Origin: UMGS1696 sp964463375 | GTDB lineage: Bacteria; Bacillota; Clostridia; Oscillospirales; CAG-272 | Length of the DNA stretch: 64,000 nucleotides | Reading direction: 5' to 3' | NCBI GenBank assembly: GCA_964463375.1 | Contig: CAYXBQ010000004.1 | Span: 1-64,000, forward strand | Shown here: positions 18,547 through 26,828 of the stretch, one piece after another | Layout: each line of letters begins with the position of its first letter | Position numbering within the stretch: position 1 is the first letter of the stretch | Position numbers and translations under genes: made by a program | Notes under the pieces: model-generated | What the model was told of the DNA's origin: nothing | The model's input: the letters and a program-made list of their open reading frames with translations, nothing else | Databases searched by the model: none

Positions 18547-19055
18547 TTGCCTATCGTTTTACAGCAGAGGAATTCCTGTTTTTGGCCCAGCGGCTCGGAC
18601 TCACACACATCCCCCGGTGGTGCCCTACCGTTTGCTCGTCGTCGGAGGAAGCACTCTTTTCTTCCCTTATCCAAAAAGGCTTTCTCCTTTCCGATCCCGT
18701 TGAGAGCCCGCTGCCACATCCGGCGATCGCCTATCTCTTTTCGCTCATGAAGGCCGCTGCCGTCTGGTGCTGTTGGAACGAACGTGTATTTCTGTATATG
18801 GCTGAAAAGCGATATATTCTCATGGAGACGGATTCTCCATGGTTGGAGATCGACTCTCCATGGTTGGAGACGGAGCCTCCGGGAGTGAGACGCATACGTT
18901 TGCTGCCGATGGAAAACGCCGCTTCCTGCTTCGCCTACTTAGAAGACTATCCCGGTGTCATGCAGCCGCAGATCCTATATGACGACACCATAGCCGGTGC
19001 CGATGCAGCAGCTGTTGACCTCAAAAACAGATTGGAGGCATATTTTGAACCGTGA
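18543..19055 (+). CDS. T7SS-linked protein, EspG-like N-terminus (tentative)
   Basis: A 170-residue protein not clearly assignable. It starts at ATG 18543 in an ATGA overlap with the LytTR gene and overlaps the YukD-like gene by 11 bases, so it is translated as part of the operon. The N-terminus (FTAEEFLFLAQRLGL, then ALFSSLIQKGFL) has the spacing of EspG-type chaperones that bind secreted ESX substrates in Actinobacteria, but the protein is shorter and the match is by eye only. The middle holds a 21-bp tandem duplication giving DSPWLEIDSPWLE. No signal peptide or membrane segment. Function unknown; a substrate chaperone is one idea. Confidence 0.6.
   Translation: MIAYRFTAEEFLFLAQRLGLTHIPRWCPTVCSSSEEALFSSLIQKGFLLSDPVESPLPHPAIAYLFSLMKAAAVWCCWNERVFLYMAEKRYILMETDSPWLEIDSPWLETEPPGVRRIRLLPMENAASCFAYLEDYPGVMQPQILYDDTIAGADAAAVDLKNRLEAYFEP
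18831..18872 (+). repeat. 21-bp tandem duplication inside the EspG-like gene
   Basis: Two 21-bp units (18831-18851, 18852-18872) differ at few positions; each contains the near-palindrome CTCCATGGTTGGAG. In frame, each unit codes for DSPWLE plus one residue. Confidence 0.9.
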
Positions 19056-19302
19056 GAAAATCCTGATCGAGATCGTGTGTGCCGGCATCGATAAAGCGTA
19101 CGACTGTATCGTTCCTCGGCAGATCACCGCAAAAGAGCTTTGCGAAAACTTTCTGGGGATCCTGGAAGATCATATCGGGATCCGGTATGGGGAGCATGAG
19201 AGCCTGATGCTGCTTTCCAAACGGACGGGGATCGTACTGCATCCGGACAACACACTGGATGGATCCCAGATAGACAGTGGCGACACCCTCTATATCATCT
19301 AA
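19045..19302 (+). CDS. YukD/EsaB-like ubiquitin-fold protein
   Basis: An 85-residue protein with the size and pattern of the YukD/EsaB family: an initial beta strand (ILIEIVCAG), a helix region (TAKELCENFLGIL) and the closing strand pair around LHPDNTLDGSQIDSGDTLYII, as in ubiquitin-like folds. YukD/EsaB proteins are small cytoplasmic T7SS components needed for or regulating secretion. The start is TTG at 19045, chosen because GGAGG lies 8 bases upstream; no ATG in frame fits. It overlaps the previous gene by 11 bases. Confidence 0.85.
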   Translation: MNREKILIEIVCAGIDKAYDCIVPRQITAKELCENFLGILEDHIGIRYGEHESLMLLSKRTGIVLHPDNTLDGSQIDSGDTLYII

Positions 19303-19366
19303 AAAATACCATTCGTCGGCGGAACCCTGCCGTTCGTCGGATCCTGCACAAAAGCAAAACCCACTA

Positions 19367-19375
19367 TGCTATACT
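19367..19375 (+). promoter_or_regulatory. Extended -10 promoter before the WXG100 genes
   Basis: TGCTATACT with no good -35 lies 50 bases before the first WXG100 gene, in the only sizeable gap (122 bases) of the early T7SS operon. It would allow substrate genes to be expressed apart from the machinery. TTCGTCGG occurs twice just upstream. Confidence 0.55.
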
Positions 19376-19424
19376 ATAGGCACAGCAAGAGAGAAACCAA
19401 AATCCAATGAGAAAGGAGCACAAA

Positions 19425-19745
19425 ATGGCAACGATCATTGCATGGGATATCGAAAAGTTCTCCCACCTGACCGGTAAGCTCGATCAGTGCATGCAGGTGT
19501 TGGAAGCACAAAAAAATGTGATCACCAATCTGCGAGCAGTCACCGAAGACAACTGGGTCAGTGCAGCAGGCCGGGAATATGCCACCCGCATAAACGAGGA
19601 TCTGCAAAACTTAGACGATATCCTACAAAAATTCCGCACAACCAAAACAGAGCTGGAGGACGCTAACCAAAAGTACGCAGCCGGAGAGGTCGAGGTACAC
19701 GATAAACTCATACAGCTCTACCGAGACCTTTCTGTGGTCGTGTAG
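19425..19745 (+). CDS. WXG100-family protein 1 (variant WVS motif)
   Basis: A 106-residue helical-hairpin protein. The turn carries DNWVSAAGREY, so the tryptophan is kept but the glycine of W-x-G is serine. Helices run about 8-45 and 55-100. WXG100 proteins are small dimers secreted through, and needed by, T7SS. It is the first of five consecutive paralogues. ATG at 19425 follows AGAAAGGAG. Confidence 0.85.
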   Translation: MATIIAWDIEKFSHLTGKLDQCMQVLEAQKNVITNLRAVTEDNWVSAAGREYATRINEDLQNLDDILQKFRTTKTELEDANQKYAAGEVEVHDKLIQLYRDLSVVV

Positions 19746-19760
19746 TGAGGTGGATCGCAT

Positions 19761-20066
19761 ATGGAACTAAAATTGGAGATAGAGCAGCTTATCGAGGTTG
19801 CCAAGTGCATGAATAACTCCAAGGATGCCATCCAGGAACTGCTCAAATATCTGGACCCGGAGGCAGAGGTCATGTCCTTCTGGATCGGAGACGGAAAGGA
19901 CGCATACGTGGATGTCGTCAAGCGCTTTCGGGATAAGGTCACAGAGTATTCGGTTATCCTGAGCGACACAACCCATACGCTGGCTGAATCCTTAAATATG
20001 TACATAGAAAACGAAACCATGATCGCCAAGGAGATCATACAGATCCCGGCAGATGATATTTTCTGA
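19761..20066 (+). CDS. WXG100-family protein 2
   Basis: A 101-residue protein with the turn FWIGDGKDAY (W-I-G intact) between two long helices. The acidic-hydrophobic tail IPADDIF resembles that of WXG100 protein 5 (LDASDIF), suggesting a shared targeting feature. It starts 15 bases after the previous gene with a GTGAGGTGG ribosome site. Confidence 0.88.
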   Translation: MELKLEIEQLIEVAKCMNNSKDAIQELLKYLDPEAEVMSFWIGDGKDAYVDVVKRFRDKVTEYSVILSDTTHTLAESLNMYIENETMIAKEIIQIPADDIF

Positions 20067-20080
20067 GAAAGGAGTCAGCT

Positions 20081-20392
20081 ATGAAAAACGGCACCATTTC
20101 CATAGATCCCCAGGTACTTCGTAATTCCGCCAACCAGCTTGCTCCTACCGTAGAGGCCATGGAATCGATCTATAGTGTACTAAAGCAGATCGAGGCAGAG
20201 ATCTACAACGCCTGGAGCAGCGATTATACAGACATGTATGTGGAATATCTGCAATCGGTACAGCACAAAGCAGAGAAGATCCGCAAATACCTGGAAAAGG
20301 TCCAAAAGCAGCTGCGCGATACAGCCCAGCGCACGGAAGACACCGAAAAGCAGGTCATCCAGATCCTGCAGCGGAAAGAACAGGACCGATAA
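20081..20392 (+). CDS. WXG100-family protein 3 (variant WSS motif)
   Basis: A 103-residue helical protein with the turn NAWSSDYTDMYVEYL, where W-x-G has become W-S-S. The second helix is strongly charged and Lys/Gln-rich. It starts 14 bases after the previous gene with GAAAGGAG upstream. Paired WXG100 proteins often form heterodimers, so variants 1-3 may be partners (inference). Confidence 0.8.
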   Translation: MKNGTISIDPQVLRNSANQLAPTVEAMESIYSVLKQIEAEIYNAWSSDYTDMYVEYLQSVQHKAEKIRKYLEKVQKQLRDTAQRTEDTEKQVIQILQRKEQDR

Positions 20393-20441
20393 CATACCGT
20401 ACATCCCCAAAAATAAAAATATATAAAGTGAGGTAATTATC

Positions 20442-20738
20442 ATGGCAAAAATCGAATTGAGCACCGAAGGCATGCGGAATGCAGCAAATGAGTTTGCAAC
20501 CAAGATCGACGAATGGAACGGCATGAAGGAGGAGATCTGGGCGCTGCTGGCAGATCTGGATGCTATGTGGGATGGCGATGCCAACGACGCATTCAACGCC
20601 CTCATCGCAGAGGATGAGCCGAAGTTCGCCAAGCTTCTGGAAATGATGACGACCTACAAGGATGCCATCAACTCCGCAGCCCAGAAGTACGAAGAGACCG
20701 AGAACGACGTAAAGACCATCGTGACCCGGCGCATGTGA
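20442..20738 (+). CDS. WXG100-family protein 4
   Basis: A 98-residue protein with the classic MWDGDANDAF turn and a C-terminal YEETE that fits the YxxxD/E secretion signal of WXG100 proteins. It is the most canonical of the five and the best candidate for the EsxA-like core substrate. GTGAGGT lies upstream of ATG 20442. Confidence 0.93.
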   Translation: MAKIELSTEGMRNAANEFATKIDEWNGMKEEIWALLADLDAMWDGDANDAFNALIAEDEPKFAKLLEMMTTYKDAINSAAQKYEETENDVKTIVTRRM

Positions 20739-20800
20739 TCTGCGCATCCAAATGATCCGCACATCTAAACACAACGAAAAGAACGAAAGGAAATACAATC

Positions 20801-21118
20801 ATGGCTAACAGATTACTCGTAACTCCCGAAGAGGTCAATGAAAAAGCAAAGGCGATCACGAATGTACGCGCCAGAATGGAAGACCTGCTCAACGACATCA
20901 AGCATCGGATCGAAACGATGGTGACTGAGGAATGGATCGGCGTCGCCGCCAACACCTACAGCAGCCAGTTCATCTACCTGCACAACCAGGTGGCAAAGGC
21001 ATTGGATACGATCCAGACCCACGCCAACAACCTGTCCGAAGCCGCTAACGTATATGCTTTGGATGAAGAGGGCCAGAGCTCCACGATCGCAGGTCTGGAT
21101 GCGTCCGACATCTTCTAA
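20801..21118 (+). CDS. WXG100-family protein 5
   Basis: A 105-residue protein with the turn EEWIGVAANTY (W-I-G) and YALDE, a YxxxD/E-type signal, followed by a short tail ending in LDASDIF. GAAAGGA precedes ATG 20801. It closes the cluster of five WXG100 genes. Confidence 0.92.
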   Translation: MANRLLVTPEEVNEKAKAITNVRARMEDLLNDIKHRIETMVTEEWIGVAANTYSSQFIYLHNQVAKALDTIQTHANNLSEAANVYALDEEGQSSTIAGLDASDIF

Positions 21119-21190
21119 AATATATCTTATACAGTGCAGGGGAACGACTGGATCGGCAGCTGTTCCCTCTGCCCTGTAAAGGGGTGGATC

Positions 21191-21742
21191 ATGAAAATCG
21201 CAGTAGATACTGCATATCTTTCCTCTTTAGCATCGAAAGCCAAGGATATGCTTCCAGAGCTACGGGAGGCAGAGACACACATCCGCAGGAGCCAAGCACA
21301 GCTGCACAACGAGACCTGTCCGGCAATACAGGAACAGTTGGCGGCGCTCCTCCGGGAAACGGACACACTCACAGAGGATCTGACCCATATAAGCAAGGAT
21401 CTGTGCGACATAGCCACCCTATATGGAGACAAAGAGCAGGAGATCACCGCAGACATCCGTGCGCTTCCCTATGGGGCAGAAGATCCTGCGCAAGAGCTGC
21501 CCAAGGTCATCGTACCGGTCATGCCCATCAACCCCAGGATCCTACGAACGGATCAAGAGCGACACACCGCTGTCCGTGTGATCGAACCGATACCGGCTAA
21601 ACAGCTGCTACCCAATTGGCATACCAAACGGTACCTTGTCCTGCCGGAGTCACCGGAGCCGGAGTCACCGGAGCAGGATCTACTGATAGAGGATTGGATG
21701 AAACCATTGATTGTGGAGGCATATGCAAATGAGCGAATTTAA
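21191..21742 (+). CDS. Helical T7SS-associated protein of unknown function
   Basis: A 183-residue protein. Residues 1-105 are predicted to be mostly two long amphipathic helices (ASKAKDMLPELREAETHIRR and LLRETDTLTEDLTHISKDL), like the N-terminal parts of LXG/WXG-type substrates, but no W-x-G is seen. The rest is Pro-rich, with a perfect 15-bp tandem duplication (21644-21673) encoding PESPEPESPEQ. ATG at 21191 follows GGGGTGG. It overlaps the cysteine-peptidase-like gene by 14 bases, so it is likely a partner or chaperone of that product (inference). Confidence 0.7.
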   Translation: MKIAVDTAYLSSLASKAKDMLPELREAETHIRRSQAQLHNETCPAIQEQLAALLRETDTLTEDLTHISKDLCDIATLYGDKEQEITADIRALPYGAEDPAQELPKVIVPVMPINPRILRTDQERHTAVRVIEPIPAKQLLPNWHTKRYLVLPESPEPESPEQDLLIEDWMKPLIVEAYANERI

Positions 21743-22841
21743 GGTAAACCAAGCAGAGCTTAGTGCCATTGCGAAGAAATACGACAGTGTCATCATGCGG
21801 GCCGGTATGCTTCGCACCATCCCCAAGCGTGTGAACGATGGTCTGCAGATCACTAAGCAAAGTAGCAAGGACATTACGATTATCCAGAAGAATATCAACA
21901 CCTGTTCTCGTGAGCTCGACCAGCTTTGCAAGGATCTGGTCATACTGCGTAGCGGGATCCAGGCGGTGAAGACAGGTGCAGCAGAAGCGGACAGGAATGT
22001 GAAAAATATATTCAAAACCTTTACGTTTAGCTCGTTTATCAAACGGTATTTGGAAAAAGCCAAATCTGTGCTGCATGAAGACGATGTGATAAACACGTTC
22101 ACAGAGCATATCCTCAGCCAGCTACAGGTGTGGTTTGCAGAAAAACAGCCCGCACCCATTATGATCGACCCATCTGAGGAACCCGTCATCATCATTTTGA
22201 ATCCAAGTACAAAACCAGATACCATCGAAAAGGTATACACCGAACAGGTAGAAATCGAACAGGTGACCACCGAGGATTTCGTCCCCTCTTCGGCTGTCCA
22301 TGATAACGCCGGCACAGTGTACACCGATGAAAACGGGATCACACATTTGGTGATCGGCGGCATGGATACAGCCCTTACCGAATATCCCGTGGGTTCTGTT
22401 TATCCCAATTTGTACAAAATCAAGATCAATGGAGAATATGTTGATCTGGGTGGCGCACAGTGTCTGGGCTTTGCAAGATATGTGCATACGAAAATGTACG
22501 GCAGCTATCACAACCCCTGGGGGAATGATGATGCAGGTGCTATCAAAAGAAAGACCCATGCGATCCCCCGTGAGGAAATGACCGCTGAACTGGCCAAGCA
22601 GCTGATCACCGAAGGAGGCGTGGGAGCACATATCCGCACCTATAACAAAAATGGGCTGGATGCAAACGGCAGCTATGGCCATTCCCAGATCGTCACGGAC
22701 ATCACGGAAAATGGTTTCTCTGTCATCGATGCCAATGGCTCTGGAGACGGAATGGTCTGTGTCCATACATACACATGGGATGAATACCTGCGCAGTTTCG
22801 GGAAAAACGGTATCCATTACATCGAAAACTACGCTGGTTAA
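21729..22841 (+). CDS. Candidate T7SS effector with CHAP-like cysteine-peptidase domain
   Basis: A 370-residue protein. The first 120 residues are helical, like a T7SS substrate domain; a Pro/Thr/Glu-rich linker follows (about 135-185). The C-terminal domain (about 215-370) has the layout of a CHAP/amidase-type papain fold: C245 in GAQCLGFARYV, H318 in GHSQIV and D334 in VIDANG. CHAP enzymes cut peptidoglycan peptides or amide bonds. ATG 21729 is preferred over 21723 because GGAGG lies 9 bases upstream of it. No signal peptide is present, consistent with T7SS export. The family call rests on motif spacing only, so another papain-like activity is possible. Confidence 0.7.
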   Translation: MSEFKVNQAELSAIAKKYDSVIMRAGMLRTIPKRVNDGLQITKQSSKDITIIQKNINTCSRELDQLCKDLVILRSGIQAVKTGAAEADRNVKNIFKTFTFSSFIKRYLEKAKSVLHEDDVINTFTEHILSQLQVWFAEKQPAPIMIDPSEEPVIIILNPSTKPDTIEKVYTEQVEIEQVTTEDFVPSSAVHDNAGTVYTDENGITHLVIGGMDTALTEYPVGSVYPNLYKIKINGEYVDLGGAQCLGFARYVHTKMYGSYHNPWGNDDAGAIKRKTHAIPREEMTAELAKQLITEGGVGAHIRTYNKNGLDANGSYGHSQIVTDITENGFSVIDANGSGDGMVCVHTYTWDEYLRSFGKNGIHYIENYAG

Positions 22842-22862
22842 GCAAAGAAAGGAGAACACAAC

Positions 22863-23189
22863 ATGGCAACGATCTTATTACCCGTCGGCAGCGTCGTAAA
22901 GCTGCACAGCATCGACCAACCGATCCTGATCTACGGTACATACCAAATGAGCCTGCAAAACGGCAAGACCTACGATTATCTGGGCACCGCCTACCCGGCC
23001 GGTTTTCTGGGCGGCGAATCCAATGTCTTATTCCAAGCAGAGGCGATCACTGAGGTGCTTTTTGAAGGCTATAAGACACCTGCCTATGAAAGCCTCATGA
23101 CAGCGGCTGCTGCTCGCATGGCTGCGCAAAGCCAAGAGACAGCTACAGCCGAGGATACAGCGGATACCTGGCAGGAACTGCCGGACTGA
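22863..23189 (+). CDS. DUF4176-family protein
   Basis: A 108-residue protein with the DUF4176 signature: LLPVGSVVKLHSIDQPILIYG, then YDYLGTAYPAGFLGGE and a phenylalanine-containing strand. DUF4176 proteins are found beside LXG effectors in Firmicutes T7SS loci and are thought to help effector targeting. It directly follows the candidate effector, with AAAGGAGAAC upstream of the ATG. The last 25 residues are Ala/Thr/Glu-rich and probably disordered. Confidence 0.85.
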   Translation: MATILLPVGSVVKLHSIDQPILIYGTYQMSLQNGKTYDYLGTAYPAGFLGGESNVLFQAEAITEVLFEGYKTPAYESLMTAAAARMAAQSQETATAEDTADTWQELPD

Positions 23190-23203
23190 CAGACCCTATC
23201 GGC

Positions 23204-23959
23204 ATGTTCAACCACTATCAAACGGCTGTCCGCTCCATGCTGGGTTCCCGGGAAGAACAGCAGGATTCCTTTCGACTGTATACCGCACGAAAACACATTC
23301 TCGCATCGGTCTGTGATGGGATCGGTGGTCTAAACTATGGGAAGTTGGCCAGCGAGACTGCTGTTGGCACACTGCTTACGCTGTATCGGCAAAATCCAGA
23401 CATCCCACCGGATTTTCTGTTTCCCCAGATCATTGAGCATATGGATGCGGCAGTTTGTAAGCAGGTGCAGGAGACCCATGGAGGTGCCGCTGCCACCGCC
23501 GGCTCCACAACAGCTACCGTCATAGTGCATGGACACGATATGTACTGGTTCTCTGTGGGGGACAGCCGGATCTATCTCGTCCATGACCGGCACATCCGGC
23601 AGCTGACACAGGACCACAATTATGCCCGCTATTTGGATACCCTGTTGGCAAAAGGTGAGATCAGCGAGGCACAATACCAGCGAGAAGCCACACGCCGCCA
23701 TGCTTTGACCAGCTTTATCGGCATGGGGAATATCACGCAGTACGACTACAGTACAGAGCCCTGTCCGCTGGAAAAAGGTGACATTGTGCTTGTGACCTCG
23801 GATGGCTTGACCAATGCGCTGGACGACACAGAGCTTCTGGCCTGTATCCTTCCCTGGAAAAGTGCGGAAAAAATGGCAGATGCGCTGTGGAATGCCGTAC
23901 AGCAAAAGGATCGTCCCCAGCAGGATAACACGACATATATTCTTCTGTATCGAAAATGA
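23204..23959 (+). CDS. PP2C-family serine/threonine phosphatase
   Basis: A 251-residue metal-dependent phosphatase. Metal-binding motifs are present: EEQQDSF (near residue 18), VCDGIGG (about 37-43), VGDSRIYL (about 118-125), TSDGL (about 200-204) and QDNTTYIL near the C-terminus. It is expected to reverse phosphorylation by the two kinases encoded downstream, as in PrpC/PrkC pairs. ATG at 23204 has a weak ribosome site, but the family N-terminus fits. It is in line with the T7SS genes, 14 bases after DUF4176. Confidence 0.93.
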   Translation: MFNHYQTAVRSMLGSREEQQDSFRLYTARKHILASVCDGIGGLNYGKLASETAVGTLLTLYRQNPDIPPDFLFPQIIEHMDAAVCKQVQETHGGAAATAGSTTATVIVHGHDMYWFSVGDSRIYLVHDRHIRQLTQDHNYARYLDTLLAKGEISEAQYQREATRRHALTSFIGMGNITQYDYSTEPCPLEKGDIVLVTSDGLTNALDDTELLACILPWKSAEKMADALWNAVQQKDRPQQDNTTYILLYRK

Positions 23960-24007
23960 GCACGGCATTTCTCCATGCTTTTGCAACTGTCAATGTCAGA
24001 GGTCATT

Positions 24008-24811
24008 ATGAAAAGAAATGTAAAAAAAGAAATGTGCGCAAGAGGACATTATTATGATGCCAATGCGTATACCACCTGTCCACACTGCGCCAAATTAGAC
24101 AAACGTCCCGCCGCCACCCCAGATGAGCCTGCGGCACCTGTAGCACCGGAGATCGTCCCAGGTAGCGGATATTGGAAGCCGGAGGACATCCGGGGAATGA
24201 AAAAATTGGCCACCGAAGCTGAACCAGCACAGGTTCCGGAAGAGCCGGGCTACACCAGATCCATGCTGCAGCAGGATCCACCGTTGGCGACCATGCCCGA
24301 TACACCGGCAGCCATGCATACGCCACCGGCGCCGGAAATGGCTGCCCAAACGCCGGTCGATCCTCCAAGCTTTGGATCTCCAACCATTGGAGAGAACAAA
24401 CGTATGCAGACCTTCGATATGAAGACTTCGACCATATACGATGTACAGGATACCCAGCCGGTGGTGGCCTGGCTTGTGGGGATCAAGGGTCCCTGCTTTG
24501 GCCTCTCCTATACCTTGCAGACCGGTCGGAACCAGATCGGCCGGCATCCCGCCATGGATGTCAATATTGTAGGCGATATGCAGATCTCCCGCAGCCACTG
24601 CATCATCACCTTTGAACCCAACAAGCAGCAGTTCTTTCTCCAGCCGGGAGAAGGCAGTGGTATCACCTATTGCAACGACGAAGCGGTGTTGGTCCCCCGA
24701 TTATTGCAGAAAAAGGATGTGATCACGATAGGTACCTCTGCCCTGTTGTTCGTTCCTCTGTGCGATGGGGAATTTCGTTGGGAAGATCATATGGATGGGT
24801 CTGCGGTATGA
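24008..24811 (+). CDS. Zinc-ribbon/FHA-domain protein
   Basis: A 267-residue protein. The N-terminus has a Cys/His cluster (CARGHYYDANAYTTCPHC, residues 9-26) of zinc-ribbon type, then a Pro/Ala-rich linker (about 30-135), and a C-terminal FHA domain (about 165-255) with LQTGRNQIGRHP, ISRSHCIITF and the strand before ITIG. FHA domains bind phospho-threonine, so it is a likely reader or adaptor of the local kinases. ATG at 24008 follows AGAGG. The stop overlaps the kinase start (ATGA), so the two are coupled. Confidence 0.88.
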   Translation: MKRNVKKEMCARGHYYDANAYTTCPHCAKLDKRPAATPDEPAAPVAPEIVPGSGYWKPEDIRGMKKLATEAEPAQVPEEPGYTRSMLQQDPPLATMPDTPAAMHTPPAPEMAAQTPVDPPSFGSPTIGENKRMQTFDMKTSTIYDVQDTQPVVAWLVGIKGPCFGLSYTLQTGRNQIGRHPAMDVNIVGDMQISRSHCIITFEPNKQQFFLQPGEGSGITYCNDEAVLVPRLLQKKDVITIGTSALLFVPLCDGEFRWEDHMDGSAV

Positions 24812-26778
24812 AGCATTGCATACAATGTCATGGAGAAATGCGGGATTTTGCAGAGATATGTCCCCATTGCGGTGTGGAGCAGAAGGTCGATTTTCTGCTG
24901 GCTTTGCCACTGGGAACGCTTCTCCACGATCGGTATCGGATCGACAAGGTGCTCGGTCGGGGCGGCACAGCGATCACCTACCAGGTCTATGACAGGCACC
25001 TGGAACGGATCTCGGCGTTAAAGGAATATTTTCCGGCAGAGATCGCCAATCGGATCCCCGGAAACCGTGAAGTGATTTTGTACGCTGGCAAAAAAGCGGC
25101 AGAATATGCCCACGGATTTTCGCGTTTTCAGGAAGAAGCCCAAAACATGATGCGATTCCACGACCATCCCCATATCATTCACGTTTACGATTACTTCGAA
25201 GAAAACAAAACGGCCTACATCGTCATGGAGTATCTACAGGGCGTGACGTTGAAGGACATGATCGAAGAAGCACCGTTGCCCTATGCAAAAGCGGTTGCCA
25301 TAGGAGTCACGATCTGTACGGCTCTGACAGCCATGCACAAGCAAAAGATCCTGCACCGGGACATCAGTCCGGACAATATTTTCATCTGTACGGACGGCAC
25401 GGTGAAGCTCATCGACTTTGGAGCAGCCCGGTTTGCCGCCACGACCAAACAGCAGCTAACGATCACCTACAAAGGTGGTTTTACCCCACCCGAACAATTT
25501 AGTACCATCGAAGAAGCGGATCCCCGCAGCGATATATATGCCTTAGCGGCAACGCTGTATATGGCCATATCGGGGGTTCGGCCGGATGATGCCCGGGAGC
25601 GAGAGGTGCGAGATGAAGTCAAGCCCCTGTATCTCCTATGTCCCGCTGTGCCACGAGAGATCAGCGATACCATCGAATGCGCCATGTCGGTCACCAAAGA
25701 GCTTCGGCCTCTTTCCGCAGCCGCCTTTGCCGATGGACTGCAGCAGCATGAAAAAAGCAGATCTCTACAGGATGTTCTAAAACGGCGCAAAAAGCTGGTA
25801 CGCATCAGCCTTGGTGCGACCTTTGGCATACTGTGTATTGCCCTGGTCGTATGTACGGTCATGTGGTTCCGGCGGATCGAGCAGACCACGCTACCGGACG
25901 CAGAGATCTCGATCTGGTACACGACCGGTGATTTTTTGCGCGACGAGAGCAAACAAAAACGAACGGCACTGACCGCCGCTGTCCAACGCTTTCAAGAAGC
26001 CTATCCCAATGTGGATATTCGGCTGCTGGCCATCGAAGAAACGTCGTATGCGGAAAAGCTCAAGGAAGGGGTACAAAATGGCCAGCTCCCCACCATTTTT
26101 TCGTATACGGAAGGGGCAAATACGCTTGCTGTACATACGACAGCCATAGAAGCGGTGTTGGATCCATTGGATTTGGAAAACTATTTCGGCTATGAAGCAC
26201 AAGCCTCTGCGCCATACATATATACAGGCTACAACATTCCCCTGCTCTATAGCACCGATCCGACGGCAGATATTGCGTTTTTTGCCACAGCCGATCCGGA
26301 AATATTTACCCGGCTCCAACGAGAACCCTATCCGATCGGCATGTCTTTGCACAGCAGGGGCATGTACGAACAGATCTTTCAAATGGAGCTGCCCAGCCTG
26401 GACACCTTTCCGATAAGTCCCACAGCCGCTGCGCTTTTGGTAAACGGTGACATCTCCCTATATTACAGCGATACCACAGAATATAGGTATATCCAACAAA
26501 ATTTAGCGGGCAAATATATCGTCACGGGGCTATCGAGCGACATCGTATACTGTGCGCCTGCCGACTGCTGGAGCATCTCCTCTGGGATCACGGAAAAAGA
26601 AAAAGCCTGTGCCGTGCGGTTTTTGCAGTTTCTGCTGTCTACCGAAGGGCAGGAATGCCTGTACATCGAAAACCAATATCCGGCCATACCGGCAGAACGC
26701 TCGGTGCGGGAGACCTATGCAGCTTTGTATACCGAATTGGCAGAGGTCATCCTGAGCCCTCACAACAAACGGAAATAA
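24808..26778 (+). CDS. Membrane Ser/Thr kinase with extracellular solute-binding-protein fold
   Basis: A 656-residue protein. Residues 4-22 form a zinc ribbon (CxxC and CPHC). The kinase domain (about 43-310) is intact, with a glycine-rich loop (GRGGTAITY), K72 in ALKEYFP, HRD 183-185 in LHRDISPDN and DFG 203-205. A membrane segment lies at about 332-353. The outside part (about 365-656) looks like a family-1 ABC solute-binding protein: ISIWYTTGD, FQEAYPNVDIRLL, KLKEGVQNGQLPTIFSYTEG, and the terminal FLQFLLSTEGQECLY with YPAIPAERSV. This is an unusual sensor for a kinase; it suggests regulation of the T7SS by an external ligand (inference). ATG 24808 overlaps the FHA gene by 4 bases. Confidence 0.88.
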   Translation: MKHCIQCHGEMRDFAEICPHCGVEQKVDFLLALPLGTLLHDRYRIDKVLGRGGTAITYQVYDRHLERISALKEYFPAEIANRIPGNREVILYAGKKAAEYAHGFSRFQEEAQNMMRFHDHPHIIHVYDYFEENKTAYIVMEYLQGVTLKDMIEEAPLPYAKAVAIGVTICTALTAMHKQKILHRDISPDNIFICTDGTVKLIDFGAARFAATTKQQLTITYKGGFTPPEQFSTIEEADPRSDIYALAATLYMAISGVRPDDAREREVRDEVKPLYLLCPAVPREISDTIECAMSVTKELRPLSAAAFADGLQQHEKSRSLQDVLKRRKKLVRISLGATFGILCIALVVCTVMWFRRIEQTTLPDAEISIWYTTGDFLRDESKQKRTALTAAVQRFQEAYPNVDIRLLAIEETSYAEKLKEGVQNGQLPTIFSYTEGANTLAVHTTAIEAVLDPLDLENYFGYEAQASAPYIYTGYNIPLLYSTDPTADIAFFATADPEIFTRLQREPYPIGMSLHSRGMYEQIFQMELPSLDTFPISPTAAALLVNGDISLYYSDTTEYRYIQQNLAGKYIVTGLSSDIVYCAPADCWSISSGITEKEKACAVRFLQFLLSTEGQECLYIENQYPAIPAERSVRETYAALYTELAEVILSPHNKRK

Positions 26779-26828
26779 ACCGGGCTTGTTTCTTCAAAGA
26801 CAAGTCTCACCATAAAGGAAGTGAAAAA

